Shown here piece after piece: positions 63,588 through 64,000 of a stretch of DNA of 64,000 bases (position 1 is the first letter of the stretch; the number at the start of each line of letters is the position of its first letter). A program made the position numbers and the translations under genes. Where the stretch lies: assembly GCA_034766995.1 (NCBI GenBank), contig CM068314.1, forward strand, positions 18,590,201 through 18,654,200, given 5' to 3'. The notes under the pieces are model-generated. The model had not been told where the DNA came from and did no database searches. It saw only the letters and a list, made by a program, of their open reading frames with translations. The DNA is from Acanthacorydalis orientalis. Lineage: Eukaryota > Arthropoda > Insecta > Megaloptera > Corydalidae.

Positions 63588-64000
63588 AATATTTCTATAA
63601 GAAATTATGCTGATGAGTGAGATTTTTTAAATAATATATAATCATTCTGAAATATCCACAGAAAAAGTTCAAATTATCAATTAATATATTTTTACATCGA
63701 TAATTTCAACATTGATAATACAAATAAAACATAGTGTAATAAAATGAATTTTGAGAACAAATCATAACCATAAAAGACAGTTTATATGATTTAACGACAT
63801 AACTTTTTATTTATCATTATTGGTAATATTTTACTTTTTATTAGTAATTATTTAAATAAATTCATGCTTCTAAGATCACTACGGTAATTAATCGATTTTA
63901 AAATGAGAAATTAAAACACATTGAGAGTATAAAAAGAAAATTATAAATATGTCTGGAAAAATACGTGTCAAAATTCAAATTTAAATAACTCGACTAGACG
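63588..64000. other. AT-rich spacer
   Basis: Nothing recognised up to the end of the window. Confidence 0.5.

Overview
This window looks like intergenic or deep intronic DNA from an arthropod, most likely an insect. By eye roughly three quarters or more of the bases are A or T. It carries dozens of long AT-dinucleotide microsatellites, and every protein-like remnant belongs to a transposable element type common in insect genomes (mariner, another Tc1/mariner lineage, hAT, RTE-type LINE). No rRNA or canonical tRNA gene, CRISPR array, bacterial operon or convincing host protein-coding exon was found. The species cannot be named from this sequence. Most long open frames are translations of AT arrays (IYIYIY... 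or MYMYMY...) or chance frames in AT-rich DNA.

Layout. Positions 1-8260 are AT-rich desert with (AT)n arrays and three more complex islands (about 1680-1910, 2560-2920, 5400-5760). Positions 8261-14000 hold a cluster of old mobile-element pieces: a shrunken mariner (8363-9163), a second mariner with different terminal repeats (10569-11341), a short LINE reverse-transcriptase piece (13090-13209), an odd G/C-rich repeated block (13343-13440) and a mariner N-terminal fragment (13769-13982). At 14791-14904 an (AT)n array sits between perfect 28-bp inverted repeats. Positions 15155-21885 are desert plus islands. At 21952-22303 lie the extreme 3' end of an RTE-type LINE and a palindromic MITE whose sister copy is at 53159-53357. 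A hAT element with a near-perfect 8-bp target duplication and a second, nested left end occupies 26081-27070. A tRNA-like SINE head candidate is at about 27775-27945. A nearly full-length but broken Tc1/mariner-superfamily transposase lies on the minus strand at 31796-33034. Another terminal-inverted-repeat element candidate is at 39684-40074. Two copies of one mariner family lie in opposite orientation at 54885-55216 and 57707-58294. A weak piggyBac-like candidate closes the window (62970-63587).

Between these, about twenty 150-500 bp islands of higher complexity and higher G+C stand out from the AT background. They have no coherent reading frame and are the best candidates for conserved regulatory DNA. 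Comparison with a related genome would be needed to show that.

No genes work together here in the sense of an operon or pathway. All transposase remnants carry stops, frameshifts, deletions or lost catalytic residues, so none should be active. The noteworthy content is structural: nested and mirrored elements, palindromes, the repeated contact between element ends and AT arrays, and the complex islands.
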